A DNA stretch of 64,000 nt from Cycloclasticus sp. symbiont of Poecilosclerida sp. N (GTDB taxonomy: Bacteria; Pseudomonadota; Gammaproteobacteria; Methylococcales; Cycloclasticaceae), in assembly GCA_002101205.1 (NCBI GenBank), contig LWTM01000076.1:58810-122809 (forward strand). The letters run 5' to 3'. A program made the translations under genes and the position numbers. Shown in pieces: positions 44,262 to 53,377 of this stretch; positions within the stretch are counted from its first letter, which is position 1; each line of letters begins with the position of its first letter. The notes under the pieces were generated by a model, which searched no databases, was not told the origin of the DNA, and saw only the letters and a list, made by a program, of their open reading frames with translations.

Positions 44262-45545
44262 TTAGAACTGGTAGCCAAGGCCAAGATTTAAACCATTTTG
44301 ATCTTTACTGTTATCGTTGTTTTGGTATTGGTAATCGGCTTTGATGACAACGTCTTCATGTGGCCAGTAGTTTATACCGATATCCCACTGTTCTTTTTCA
44401 GAATTTGCCGCGTCACCTGAATTACTGCCAGCCTGATTGTCCCATTGGTTAAACCTAGCAAAGACACCAAATTTTTCGGAAACTTTATAAGAGGGTTCAA
44501 TGTAGAATCCTTTTTGTTTGTCTGCACCTGTGGCGACATCGACGCCCATCGCAGCTCCTGCAATTGCTTTGCTTGTGGAAATATCAATATCCCATTCGGC
44601 ATAAAGCGCTTTGAGCGTAAACGGGCCGGTTGACCAAATGGCATGAGTTTCAAGCAAATTACCACTTTCAAGGCCTGGAATTAAGCCCTGGCCCATATCT
44701 TGTTGGTGTTGTGCAGTAATAGCTAACTCTAAGCCTGGAACACCCGTGTACTTAAGTCGAGCAGTCATGGCCTGGTCATTAGCCTTAGCTTTGCTCACTT
44801 TCTGTCTGCCACTGCGGATCTTAAAGTTTTGGGTTTTAATGGCAAGACCAGAGTGAATATAAGCGTCATAACTAAAACCACCACCTAGTTGACCGTGTAA
44901 GCCAGCACCTGCTGCCCACCAAGTAGCAGGAATGATGTTTTTCTCAACAGGGTTGCGTTCTGTGCCGTAAAAAGTAGGAGGCTCGTGTGTTTCATTGATG
45001 ATGCCAACGGGTAATAAGAACAAGCCTGCGCGGGCGGTGTGCTTATTGTTTAAGTCAAAATCGATATAAGCTTGTTCTAGCTCAACTTCGCCTTTTTTAC
45101 CATCACCTGCAATGCTGTGCTCAACTTCAAGCTCGGAGAAGAAACGAATATCGTCATTAAACTCATGCTCAAAAAATAAAACAAAGCGATGGAAATCAAT
45201 CTCATCTTTATCGCTCGCACCACCTTTGCCCGATAGATTGTTGTAATGTAGTTCGCCATAACCACCGAGAGCTGTTCGGTCAGCGAAATTAGCTAATTTT
45301 TGGACGCCACTTGTGCTATCTGCAATGACCTCTGATGCGATAATAGCGGCTTCAGCTTTTCGGTCTGTTGCCGCAATGGATGTGCGTAGATCAGAGTTTT
45401 CTTGTTGAAGCTGTTTATTTTGTGATTCTAAAGCATCTAATCTTTTGGCCAGGTCTTCGAGTGTCAAGGCGGAAGCCTGAGGCACGATAGCAATGCTAAG
45501 CAATGCGGCCAGTGCGATTTTCTTATTAAAATTGATAGGTAACAT
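44262..45545 (-). CDS. Outer-membrane porin with N-terminal coiled coil
   Basis: 427 residues. The signal peptide ends VPQASA before LTL, and a coiled coil follows (about 30-60, LAKRLDALESQNKQLQQENS). A barrel then opens with GGYGELHYNNL, HRFVLFFEHEFNDDIRFFSE, AYIDFDLNNKHTARAGLFLL and a conserved-looking loop NETHEPPTFYGTERNPVEKN. The last strand is LNLGLGYQF. The substrate is unknown; related porins are often called phosphate- or carbohydrate-selective on weak grounds. It is the first gene of the porin/FMN/PepSY operon and has a Fur box upstream, so iron control and a link to iron are probable. Confidence 0.85.
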   Translation of the reverse strand: MLPINFNKKIALAALLSIAIVPQASALTLEDLAKRLDALESQNKQLQQENSDLRTSIAATDRKAEAAIIASEVIADSTSGVQKLANFADRTALGGYGELHYNNLSGKGGASDKDEIDFHRFVLFFEHEFNDDIRFFSELEVEHSIAGDGKKGEVELEQAYIDFDLNNKHTARAGLFLLPVGIINETHEPPTFYGTERNPVEKNIIPATWWAAGAGLHGQLGGGFSYDAYIHSGLAIKTQNFKIRSGRQKVSKAKANDQAMTARLKYTGVPGLELAITAQHQQDMGQGLIPGLESGNLLETHAIWSTGPFTLKALYAEWDIDISTSKAIAGAAMGVDVATGADKQKGFYIEPSYKVSEKFGVFARFNQWDNQAGSNSGDAANSEKEQWDIGINYWPHEDVVIKADYQYQNNDNSKDQNGLNLGLGYQF

Positions 45546-45582
45546 GGTTGTTTTCCTTCGGTCGTTTATTGTGAGCGGTAAT

Positions 45583-45601
45583 GATAATGCGAATGATTAT
45601 C
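45583..45601. promoter_or_regulatory. Fur box
   Basis: GATAATGCGAATGATTATC matches the 19-base Fur consensus GATAATGATAATCATTATC at 16 positions. It lies 38 bases before the porin start on the minus strand and 93 bases before the Fe-S carrier gene on the plus strand, so it could serve either. It is the only good Fur box I found in the window. Confidence 0.75.
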
Positions 45602-45693
45602 GTTTGCAACACAAAGATGCCAGTTTTTTGAGAAATACGCCTTTTCCAGTAATTTCTCGTATAATGTAGTTATTATTTATTTCGGAGGCAGCT

Positions 45694-46104
45694 ATGGGTG
45701 CAGCACAATCATTTAATACGTCGTTATCATTTAATACGTCGTTAACAGGATCAGATATTAATATCAGCGCAGCGGCAGCGGCAAAACTGAAAGAACTATT
45801 TGAAGAAGTCGGTGATGAAATGGACGCTCTTCGAATTTTTGTATCAGGTGGTGGTTGTGACGGCATGACTTACGGGATGACATTTTCTGATGAGCAAACG
45901 CCTTTTGACAGCGTGTTGGACTCGGGCGACTACAAAGTTTATGTTGATTCGGTAGCGTTGAGCTATATGCGTGGCGTTGAGATAGATTATGTGAGCAAAG
46001 GTATGGGCGAAGAAAGCTTTGTCTTTAACAACGTGTTTTCAGCAACAGGTGGTTCTGGTGCTTGTGGCGCTTGTGGTTCTTCAGGCGGCGGGTGCGGTGC
46101 TTAA
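45694..46104 (+). CDS. A-type Fe-S cluster carrier (HesB/IscA/ErpA family)
   Basis: 136 residues, ATG behind GGAGG. The HesB domain spans about residues 21-120: SAAAAAKLKELFEEVGDEMD, then FVSGGGCDGMTYGM (Cys55) and FDSVLDSGDYKVYVDSVALS, with the family's GVEIDYV and ESFVFNN. Normally the C-terminus has a C-G-C pair; here it is C124-G-A-C127 with an extra Cys134 in GACGACGSSGGGCGA. The first 20 residues include a repeated SFNTSL. ErpA/IscA deliver 4Fe-4S clusters to apo-proteins. It is divergent from the Fur-box operon and followed by an ATP-grasp gene. Confidence 0.88.
   Translation: MGAAQSFNTSLSFNTSLTGSDINISAAAAAKLKELFEEVGDEMDALRIFVSGGGCDGMTYGMTFSDEQTPFDSVLDSGDYKVYVDSVALSYMRGVEIDYVSKGMGEESFVFNNVFSATGGSGACGACGSSGGGCGA
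45709..45744 (+). repeat. 18-base tandem duplication in the Fe-S carrier gene
   Basis: TCATTTAATACGTCGTTA occurs twice in direct succession and encodes SFNTSL twice near the N-terminus, in frame. The exact identity points to a recent slip or duplication. Confidence 0.9.
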
Positions 46105-46149
46105 AGCTGAGTTATGCCCGTGGTGGGTATAAAACTAGATTTCTAATAA

Positions 46150-47388
46150 ATGCGCTCAGTTCTTTTAATAGCGCCCCACAATAGTTATCGAATTCATGCG
46201 TATATAGAGGCGGCTGGGCATTTAGGTATTAAACTGGTCGTTGCCTCGCAAAGTGAATACTCTTTAGTCAGCGCAGTAGCCGACGGGATTCAAATAAATT
46301 TTTCAGATGACGCTGTTAGTTTAGAACGCATTCTAGACGCCGACCAACAACACCATTTTAAAGCGATTATAAGCAGCGATGATGGCGGTGTTCGCTTAGC
46401 GGCAAAAGTTGCAAAAGCACTAGGTTTGTCGGCTAATGATTCTGATTCGGCCGAGTTAACACGTAGGAAAGATATGGCGCGAGAGCGTCTTAAAGCATGC
46501 GGTGTGCCCGTGCCGGATTTTCGTACTGTTGATTTATTAAAGCCTATTCTCCAGCAAATATTTGATCTGGCGTATCCCGTTGTTATTAAGCCATTGGCTA
46601 TGTCAGGTAGCAAAGGTGTTATCCGAGCAAACGATCAGCAAGAGTGTGTGAGCGCGCTGAATCGTGTTGAAAAGATAATTCAGTACGTCAGTAATGCGGA
46701 TGAGCGTCATAAGGTATTAATTGAGTCGTATATCGAGGGTAAAGAAATTGCGTACGAAGGTTTATTGCATCGAGGGCAATTAAATCTACTGACTATTTTT
46801 GATAAGCCGGATGCTATGGAAGGCCCGTTCTTTGAAGAGACGTATTATGTCACCCCGACAAGGCTATCGAGTAAAGAACAAGCGTTAGCAACAGCGAGAG
46901 TGGCTGAAACCTGCAAGGCTTACGGTTTGCGAGAAGGGCCGGTGCACGCGGAGTTGAGGTTGCAAAACGACGAGGCTTATATTATAGAAATGGCGTCGCG
47001 CACGATAGGCGGTGATTGTGCGGACGTGCTTAAATTTGGTCTTAATATTGGGCTAGAAGAATTGGTTTTGCTACAGGCGTTAGGTAAACCCATAGAGACT
47101 CCGGCTTTAGACAATAGCGTGGGTGTGTTGATGATTCCTATTCCATCGCAAGGTGTTTTGCGGCGAGTAGAAGGTATTAATCGGGCAAAAAAAGTAACGT
47201 ATATTATCGATATAGGTATCAGCGTTAGAGAAGGGTATGAATTAGTGCCGTTGCCAGAAGGGTCTAGCTACCTTGGCTTTATTTTCGCCAAGGCGCCTAC
47301 GGCGAAATTGGTTGAAAGTGCGTTAAGGCAGGCGTGTTCTTGCCTAACTATATTAATAGCGCCGAGCTTTAAAATTTCAAACGGTTAG
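46150..47388 (+). CDS. ATP-grasp family ligase of unknown substrate
   Basis: 412 residues in one ATP-grasp arrangement: an N-terminal pre-ATP domain (SVLLIAPHNSYRIHAYIEAA), then the ATP-binding lysine strand YPVVIKPLAMSGSKGVIRA (about 143-161). IESYIEGKEIAYEGLL (about 194) comes next, and the metal site RLQNDEAYIIEMASRTIGGD (about 275-294), with the catalytic E and N-like R/T residues. A LAL-type C-terminal domain closes it. Family members ligate carboxylates to amines or thiols (amino acid ligases, biotin carboxylase, PurK/PurT relatives). Nothing in the context fixes the substrate. It lies 46 bases after the Fe-S carrier and is convergent with yggX. Confidence 0.85.
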   Translation: MRSVLLIAPHNSYRIHAYIEAAGHLGIKLVVASQSEYSLVSAVADGIQINFSDDAVSLERILDADQQHHFKAIISSDDGGVRLAAKVAKALGLSANDSDSAELTRRKDMARERLKACGVPVPDFRTVDLLKPILQQIFDLAYPVVIKPLAMSGSKGVIRANDQQECVSALNRVEKIIQYVSNADERHKVLIESYIEGKEIAYEGLLHRGQLNLLTIFDKPDAMEGPFFEETYYVTPTRLSSKEQALATARVAETCKAYGLREGPVHAELRLQNDEAYIIEMASRTIGGDCADVLKFGLNIGLEELVLLQALGKPIETPALDNSVGVLMIPIPSQGVLRRVEGINRAKKVTYIIDIGISVREGYELVPLPEGSSYLGFIFAKAPTAKLVESALRQACSCLTILIAPSFKISNG

Positions 47389-47390
47389 TT

Positions 47391-47693
47391 TTATTTGCTC
47401 TTAGCCGGTGCTGCGTTTTGCGTTCCTGCTTGAAAGCCACTGGGGAGTTGCCCCATTTCGCCCTCACCAAAGAAAAAGCCTTTCATGTGTGCTTCAATCA
47501 ATTCGATACTTTCTACATCAGCGGTGCTTAAGCCATTTTCGTTGATGATCATGGTTAAGCGTTCTAGCCATTTGTTCCAACCCTCTTTTGAAACATTGGC
47601 GAGAACTCTTTCGCCCAGTTCACCTGGGTGAGGAACAGACTCTAGCGCTTCTGATTCTGTTTTAAGAACAACACAGTGAACGGTATTTATCAT
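47391..47693 (-). CDS. yggX: YggX-like Fe(II)-trafficking/oxidative damage protein
   Basis: 100 residues. The start TVHCVVLKTESEAL with its Cys, then PHPGELGERVLANVSKEGWN, KWLERLTMIINENGLS and EAHMKGFFFGEG follow the YggX pattern throughout (E. coli TVHCVYL, YPGELGKRIFDNIS, LTMLINEK, MVNFLFEG). The protein protects Fe-S proteins against oxidation and is regulated by SoxRS in E. coli. A short Gln/Ala/Lys tail of about 15 residues is extra. It is downstream of hemJ and the redoxin on the minus strand. Confidence 0.9.
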   Translation of the reverse strand: MINTVHCVVLKTESEALESVPHPGELGERVLANVSKEGWNKWLERLTMIINENGLSTADVESIELIEAHMKGFFFGEGEMGQLPSGFQAGTQNAAPAKSK

Positions 47694-47736
47694 GGTTTTT
47701 GGTGAAAATTAAAGAAGCTAATTATACAGGCTTCTG

Positions 47737-48159
47737 TCAGAAAGGTTTTACTGTCGTTAAGATAATAATAAGGACTAAAAGCAGCACAGGAAGTTCGTTC
47801 ATCCAGCGAAAATAGACATGACCGTGGGTGTTTTGGTTGTGTTTGAAAGCAATTAACCATTTGGCGCACATAGCATGATAAACGCAGAGCAAAGCAATGA
47901 GCGATAGCTTTGCGTGTAGCCAGCCAGATTGCCCAAAGACGGCCCATGCGTAATCGCTTAGCATCCAAATACCAAAACCTAGAGTCAGTATCAGACTAGG
48001 GGTCATGATGCCAAAGAATAACTTGCGCTCCATCATTTTGAAACGTTCGTTGCTAGTCTCGTCGTCACTCATGGCGTGATAAACAAATAAGCGCGGCAAA
48101 TAAAATAAACCAGCAAACCACGTTACCATGAAAATAAGATGTAATGCTTTAAGCCACAT
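47737..48159 (-). CDS. hemJ: Protoporphyrinogen oxidase HemJ
   Basis: Integral-membrane enzyme of 140 residues that oxidises protoporphyrinogen IX in haem synthesis. It opens MWLKALHLIFMVTWFAGLFY with the conserved His in LKALHLI, then LPRLFVYHA. Four membrane helices and the family residues RMMERKLFFGIMTP-like (FKMMERKLFFGIMTP), AKLSLIALLCVYHAMC and RWMNELPVLLL follow. It starts on the last base of the redoxin stop (TAATG), so they are coupled. Together with the c-type cytochrome genes at 61-64 kb it speaks for an active respiratory chain. Confidence 0.92.
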   Translation of the reverse strand: MWLKALHLIFMVTWFAGLFYLPRLFVYHAMSDDETSNERFKMMERKLFFGIMTPSLILTLGFGIWMLSDYAWAVFGQSGWLHAKLSLIALLCVYHAMCAKWLIAFKHNQNTHGHVYFRWMNELPVLLLVLIIILTTVKPF

Positions 48160-48665
48160 TAGCTGTTAGTGAGTAAATTATCGATTTGTTGGCGCAGACT
48201 CTTTTCGTTAAAAGCGCCCAGCTTTTGCATTGCAATGCTTGAGTCAGGCGCCAACAAGAAAGTTGTCGGCGTTAGGCGAACATTGCCAAAGGCTTTAGCA
48301 ATTTTGCCCATCGGGTCAAGCGCAATGGTATACGGCAATTCCTTTTCTTTTGTCATCGCAATAACGTGGTCAGGCCTGTCGTGTTTCATAGCGACGGCAA
48401 TAATGCTGACACCCTTAGAAGCGTAATCGGCGAATAAGGCTTTTAGATGAGGAATCTCTTTTATACATCCCGGGCAGTCGGTCGCCCAAAAAGTGATGAG
48501 AGCCGGTTTGCCTTTTAACGATGCCACCGTAATTGTTTCACCCTTGAGGGTGTGAATTGAGACATTGGGTGCTTGATTAAGTGTGCCACCATTAAGGTAT
48601 AGCATGCCTGCAAACCCAACCATGAGCGCAATAAATAAGTACGTGCCGGTATTATTTTTGTTCAT
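48159..48665 (-). CDS. TlpA-like membrane-anchored thiol-disulfide protein
   Basis: 168 residues with an N-terminal anchor (YLFIALMVGFAGMLYLNGG) and a periplasmic redoxin domain. The active site is WATDCPGCIKEIPHL with Cys64 and Cys67, then VSIIAVAMKHDRPDHV and IALDPMGKIAKAFGNVRLTP, where the cis-proline is in RLTPTTF. CPGC-type TlpA/ResA proteins reduce apocytochrome c or related thiols. Coupled to hemJ, and so possibly linked to haem delivery. The first 32 bases upstream hold no clear Shine-Dalgarno I could mark. Confidence 0.87.
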   Translation of the reverse strand: MNKNNTGTYLFIALMVGFAGMLYLNGGTLNQAPNVSIHTLKGETITVASLKGKPALITFWATDCPGCIKEIPHLKALFADYASKGVSIIAVAMKHDRPDHVIAMTKEKELPYTIALDPMGKIAKAFGNVRLTPTTFLLAPDSSIAMQKLGAFNEKSLRQQIDNLLTNS

Positions 48666-49220
48666 CTATCGTCGATTAATGTCGTTTTTTGTGAGTCCTT
48701 CATATAAGGATAGAGGGCAAACAAGTCTAGAAGTTCCGTGAGCAATAAAGGCGCTAGTCATCATTAGTAAAAGGCCGTGAGAGTTAATTATATTCATCAT
48801 TATAACAAAAGAGGTTAATGGTGCTAGTGTGTAATAAGTAGTTTTGGTTTCTCGGTAACCTAGTGAGTTCAAAGCTTAAGTGCAACACCGTAAAGGACTT
48901 GTTTAATTTAAATTACCACAATCTAAATTTAGGAACCGAGGACGTCTTACACCCTTTAACTTAAGGTGAACGCTCTAAGACAGACCATATGTACGTGGCT
49001 AAATTATTTACTTAAAATGGCCATATTCTTTAGGGTGCAAGAAGTATTGCTTGATTCAGCTTTAACAATACTAGCGAAAATCCTTTTGAAAACTAATGAT
49101 TTAGAGGTGAGGACGCACAAGTTAGAGCTTTGAATGTAATAAAACCTCAGTAACAGCGTACCGTCTTAATGCTTAAAAGAGTAAAATATCAGATTTTGAA
49201 ACGTCAAATGAGCATTTTCA
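48666..49220. other. Gap before metH with a long stem-loop
   Basis: 555 bases with no supported gene. A composite stem is visible: GTCTTA (48944-48949) pairs TAAGAC (48976-48981), and inside it CACCCTT pairs AAGGTG with a bulge. It lies about 240 bases before metH and is preceded by ACCGAGG. It does not match the SAH or cobalamin riboswitch cores I know. A minus-strand frame of 68 codons at 48666-48872 shows no homology and is not listed. Confidence 0.4.
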
Positions 49221-52200
49221 ATGCCATATATCGATAAAACAGCGCAGTTAAAAGCCTTAATGCAAGAACGTATCCTGTTACTCGATGGCGCGATGGGCAC
49301 GATGATCCAGTCTTATAACTTTGATGAGGCAGATTATCGCGGCGCGCGTTTTGCGGATTGGCCAAGCGATTTAAAGGGCAATAATGACCTGCTTTCGTTA
49401 ACTCAGCCAGATACGATTCGTGCGATCCACCTAGCTTATTTAGAAGCTGGTGCGGATATTATTGAGACGAATACATTTAACTCGACCCGCGTGGCGATGG
49501 CCGATTACGACATGCAAGATTTGTCGTATGAGATCAACCAAGCGTCTGCCCGTATTGCGCGTAAAGCGGCAGATGATATTGAGACTAAAGACCCTAGTCG
49601 ACAGTGTTTTGTGGCTGGCATTTTAGGACCAACGAACCGCACAGCGAGTATCTCGCCGGATGTGAATGATCCTGCGTTTAGAAATATTAGTTTTGACGAA
49701 CTCGCGCAAGCGTATAGCGAGTCGATTGATGGACTGGTTAAAGGTGGTGCGGATATTTTGATGGTCGAAACCGTTTTCGATACATTGAATGCGAAGGCAG
49801 CTTTGTTTGCGATGAGCGAGTATTTTGAAACGCACGGCGTGACCTATCCGGTGATGATTTCTGGCACTATCACCGATGCGTCGGGTAGAACGTTATCAGG
49901 GCAAGTAACCGAAGCGTTCTGGAATTCCTTGCGTCATATTAACCCTATCAGCATCGGTTTTAACTGTGCGCTAGGTGCGAAGGAACTTCGCCAGCACGTA
50001 GGTGAATTATCGCGTATCGCGGGCACGCATATTTCTTCGCACCCGAATGCAGGTTTGCCGAATGAATTTGGTGGTTATGACGAAACGCCAGAAGAAATGG
50101 CGACGCATATTCGTGAGTGGGCGCAAAGCGAATTCTTAAATATTATTGGTGGCTGCTGTGGCACAACACCAGAATTTATTATTGCGATGAAAGAAGCGGT
50201 GCGCGATTGTGCGCCGAGAAAAATCCCAGAGATAGAAAACGAATGCCGTTTATCAGGTCTTGAACCGATGAATATTGGCGAAGACTCGTTATACGTAAAC
50301 GTGGGTGAGCGGACCAATGTAACTGGGTCGGCTCGCTTTAAACGCCTGATTAAAGAACAAGATTATGAAACTGCGTTAGACGTGGCGCGCCAACAAGTGG
50401 AAAGTGGTGCACAGGTGATTGATATCAACATGGACGAAGGCATGCTGGAATCAAAAGCGGCGATGGTGCGTTTCTTAAGTTTGATTGCCTCAGAGCCCGA
50501 TATTTCAGTTGTGCCTGTAATGATCGATTCGTCCAAATGGGATATTTTGGAAGCAGGTTTAAAGTGTGTACAAGGCAAGGGCATCGTTAATTCCATCAGC
50601 CTGAAAGAGGGCGAGGAAAACTTTATCGCGCAGGCCAAAACCATTATGCGTTATGGCGCCGCTGTTGTCGTGATGGCGTTTGATGAAACCGGGCAAGCCG
50701 ATACCTTCGAGCGCAAGGTGGAAATTTGTACGCGTGCGTATAAGGTGTTGACCGAGAAAGTTGGGTTTTCGCCCGAAGACATTATTTTCGACCCCAATAT
50801 TTTTGCCGTAGCAACGGGTATCGATGAACACAATAATTACGCGGTTGATTTTATTGAAGCGACGCGCGTTATTAAACAAACATTACCGCATGCGATGGTA
50901 TCTGGCGGCGTGTCGAACGTGTCGTTCTCGTTCCGGGGGAATAATACCGTGCGTGAGGCAATTCATGCGGTATTCCTCTATCACGCGATTAAAGCGGGTA
51001 TGGATATGGGCATTGTGAATGCCGGTCAACTGGCGGTGTACGATGATATTCCTGCGCAACTACGCGAAGCGGTTGAGGATGTGATTTTAAATCGCACGCC
51101 TAAAAAAGGTGAAAGCGCGACTGAGAATCTATTAGAGGTTGCGGCTAAATATTTGGATGTGGATTCAGAAGCGGCGGTGGAAAAGGCGGCTGAATGGCGC
51201 TCGTGGCCCGTAAAAAAGCGTCTGGAACATGCTTTAGTAAAAGGTATTACTGAATTTATCGAAGAAGATACGGAATTAGTTCGTCAAGAAGTTGACCGAC
51301 CTTTACATGTGATTGAAGGGCCGTTAATGGACGGCATGAATGTGGTGGGTGATTTATTTGGCGAGGGGAAGATGTTCTTGCCGCAAGTGGTTAAATCAGC
51401 GCGGGTGATGAAAAAGGCCGTCGCTTATTTAATGCCGTATATGGAAGAAGAAAAAGGTGACGTTATTTCCAGTAACGGCAAAATTTTAATGGCGACGGTT
51501 AAAGGCGATGTGCATGATATAGGTAAAAACATCGTTGCTGTCGTTTTACAATGTAATGGTTTTGAAGTTATTGACTTAGGCGTGATGGTGCCTGCTGACA
51601 CAATTTTGAAAAAGGCGCGCGAACATAATGTGGACGTGATTGGCTTGAGTGGTTTGATAACACCCTCATTGGATGAAATGGTGCATATGGCAAAAGAAAT
51701 GGAGCGCCAAGGCTTTGACGTGCCGCTGATGATAGGTGGTGCGACGGCTTCCCGTGCGCACACCGCAGTGAAAATCGAACCGCATTATCACGGTGCCAGC
51801 GTGTACGTTACCGATGCATCCAGATCAGTGGGCGTGTTGGCTAAATTAGTAGACAAAAGCGCGACCGATGATTATCGGCTTAAAATTCGCGAAGAATACG
51901 CACAGGTGCGAGAGCGGCATAAAGGTCGCCAATCAACCAAAAGGCAGCTCAATATTGAAGATGCCCGTGCGAATGCCATAGCGATAAATTGGGCTAATTT
52001 TACGCCGGTTAAGCCTAAGTTTTTAGGTACGAAGGTTCTCGACAAATATCCACTGGAAGAGATTGCGAAATTTATTGATTGGTCGCCGTTTTTCCAAACA
52101 TGGGAATTGATTGGTAGCTATCCAAAGATTTTGGATGACGAAATTGTTGGCAAACACGCGCGCGATTTATTTAAAGACGCGCAAGCGATGTTGGAGAAAA

Positions 52201-52934
52201 TCATTGATGAAAAATGGCTGACCGCGAAAGCTGTTTTTGGCTTTTATCCAGCCAATAGTCGCGTGGATGATGTTGTCATTTATGCGGATGAGTCACGTAA
52301 AACACAAAGCGCTGTTTTGTACCATTTACGACAGCAAAATATTAAACCACCGGGGCGTAAAAACCACTGCCTGTCCGATACGGTTGCGCCAGAAAACGGA
52401 GGTGTTGACGATTATATCGGCGCGTTTGCTGTGACCGCAGGCATTGGTATAGAAGAACACGTCAAGCGTTTTGAAGCAGAGCATGACGATTACCAATCCA
52501 TTATGATTAAAGCTTTAGCCGACCGTTTAGCGGAAGCGTTTGCAGAATGTTTGCACCAGCAAGTGCGCAAAGAGCATTGGGGTTATGCGAAAGGGGAGTC
52601 GTTAGAAAATAACGATTTGATCAAAGAAGCATACAAAGGCATACGCCCTGCGCCGGGTTACCCTGCATGCCCGGACCACACTGAAAAAGCCACCTTGTTT
52701 GGCTTACTTAACGCAACGCAAGAAACGGGTATTGAGTTGACGGAAAGTTTCGCTATGTATCCAACAGCGGCGGTCAGCGGTTGGTACTTTGCTCATCCTG
52801 ACGCGCAATATTTCAATGTGGGTAAATTGAAAAAAGATCAAGTTGAAGACTATGCGCAACGCAAAGGCGAAACAATAGACCATGTCGAACGCTGGTTAGC
52901 GCCAAGTTTAGCTTATGACCCGGATGACAATTGA
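49221..52934 (+). CDS. metH: Cobalamin-dependent methionine synthase
   Basis: Transfers methyl from 5-methyltetrahydrofolate to homocysteine. The full-length 1237-residue protein has all four modules. They are the homocysteine domain ([20 protein letters not shown]; zinc cysteines in GGCCGTTPE near 309), the pterin domain ([15 protein letters not shown], about 357), the cap and B12 domain (GDVHDIGKN with His765) and the SAM-binding activation domain ([15 protein letters not shown] and [15 protein letters not shown] near the end). The enzyme needs external cobalamin or synthesis; no cob genes are here. A dead glutaredoxin-like gene begins in its stop codon. Confidence 0.97.
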   Translation: MPYIDKTAQLKALMQERILLLDGAMGTMIQSYNFDEADYRGARFADWPSDLKGNNDLLSLTQPDTIRAIHLAYLEAGADIIETNTFNSTRVAMADYDMQDLSYEINQASARIARKAADDIETKDPSRQCFVAGILGPTNRTASISPDVNDPAFRNISFDELAQAYSESIDGLVKGGADILMVETVFDTLNAKAALFAMSEYFETHGVTYPVMISGTITDASGRTLSGQVTEAFWNSLRHINPISIGFNCALGAKELRQHVGELSRIAGTHISSHPNAGLPNEFGGYDETPEEMATHIREWAQSEFLNIIGGCCGTTPEFIIAMKEAVRDCAPRKIPEIENECRLSGLEPMNIGEDSLYVNVGERTNVTGSARFKRLIKEQDYETALDVARQQVESGAQVIDINMDEGMLESKAAMVRFLSLIASEPDISVVPVMIDSSKWDILEAGLKCVQGKGIVNSISLKEGEENFIAQAKTIMRYGAAVVVMAFDETGQADTFERKVEICTRAYKVLTEKVGFSPEDIIFDPNIFAVATGIDEHNNYAVDFIEATRVIKQTLPHAMVSGGVSNVSFSFRGNNTVREAIHAVFLYHAIKAGMDMGIVNAGQLAVYDDIPAQLREAVEDVILNRTPKKGESATENLLEVAAKYLDVDSEAAVEKAAEWRSWPVKKRLEHALVKGITEFIEEDTELVRQEVDRPLHVIEGPLMDGMNVVGDLFGEGKMFLPQVVKSARVMKKAVAYLMPYMEEEKGDVISSNGKILMATVKGDVHDIGKNIVAVVLQCNGFEVIDLGVMVPADTILKKAREHNVDVIGLSGLITPSLDEMVHMAKEMERQGFDVPLMIGGATASRAHTAVKIEPHYHGASVYVTDASRSVGVLAKLVDKSATDDYRLKIREEYAQVRERHKGRQSTKRQLNIEDARANAIAINWANFTPVKPKFLGTKVLDKYPLEEIAKFIDWSPFFQTWELIGSYPKILDDEIVGKHARDLFKDAQAMLEKIIDEKWLTAKAVFGFYPANSRVDDVVIYADESRKTQSAVLYHLRQQNIKPPGRKNHCLSDTVAPENGGVDDYIGAFAVTAGIGIEEHVKRFEAEHDDYQSIMIKALADRLAEAFAECLHQQVRKEHWGYAKGESLENNDLIKEAYKGIRPAPGYPACPDHTEKATLFGLLNATQETGIELTESFAMYPTAAVSGWYFAHPDAQYFNVGKLKKDQVEDYAQRKGETIDHVERWLAPSLAYDPDDN

Positions 52935-53181
52935 TTGAGTTAACTTTTCACACAACCGATGGTTGCCATTTATGCGAATATGCAAAAGCGTCATTAGAGC
53001 AATTGTTGGCGGATTTCCCGATTAATATCAAATAGAAAGGATTGATATTATCGGGTCCTAAGTATTAGTTGAGCATTATCGAATACGCATTCTTGGTGTG
53101 GCTAAAGAAAGCAAGTATTTGGATTGCTTGTTTGATTACGCAAGGCTAAAACAATTCGCGGCAGATGCTAATGAAGACTAA
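52931..53181 (+). pseudogene. Glutaredoxin-like (DUF836) gene, broken
   Basis: From TTG 52931, overlapping the metH stop, the frame reads [20 protein letters not shown], the redox CxxC start of DUF836/glutaredoxin-like proteins, and stops at TAG after INIK. A shifted frame then continues IDIIGS-stop-VLVEHYRIRI, KESKYLDCLFDYARLKQF and AADANED, the expected second half. One frameshift and two stops make it non-functional. The overlap with metH shows it once followed it in an operon. Confidence 0.8.
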
Positions 53182-53377
53182 ACGAAAAGGCATCAGTCAG
53201 TTTGCTTTTATGATGTTTGTGCTCAGTATTGTTGCGGTTTTATTGGGTGTAGGTGTGTTTTCTTGGCTAATTGCGGGTGAAATGGCATCGACTTGTAGCG
53301 GTGGTAGGCAGCCGATATCTAAGGACTATCGCGAAGGCGTTTTAATCAAAGACAATGCAACGGTTTTTATGCACTAA
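53171..53377 (+). CDS. Possible small membrane protein
   Basis: From ATG 53171 a 68-residue frame reads KTKRKGISQFAFMMFVLSIV with one membrane segment (about 10-32, MMFVLSIVAVLLGVGVFSWL) and a short polar tail (STCSGGRQPISKDYREGVLI). The basic start and single helix are protein-like, but no family is recognised and no good ribosome site precedes it. Its start lies in the tail of the dead glutaredoxin-like gene, and its end overlaps convergent purU by 36 bases. Confidence 0.4.
   Translation: MKTKRKGISQFAFMMFVLSIVAVLLGVGVFSWLIAGEMASTCSGGRQPISKDYREGVLIKDNATVFMH

Noticed and set aside
48666..48872. 68-codon minus-strand frame before the TlpA-like gene
   Set aside because: Ends exactly at the downstream gene but shows no signal, family or ribosome site; probably chance.
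48666..49220. Cobalamin or SAH riboswitch before metH
   Set aside because: Only ACCGAGG resembles the SAH motif start; the remaining core and the B12 box are absent.
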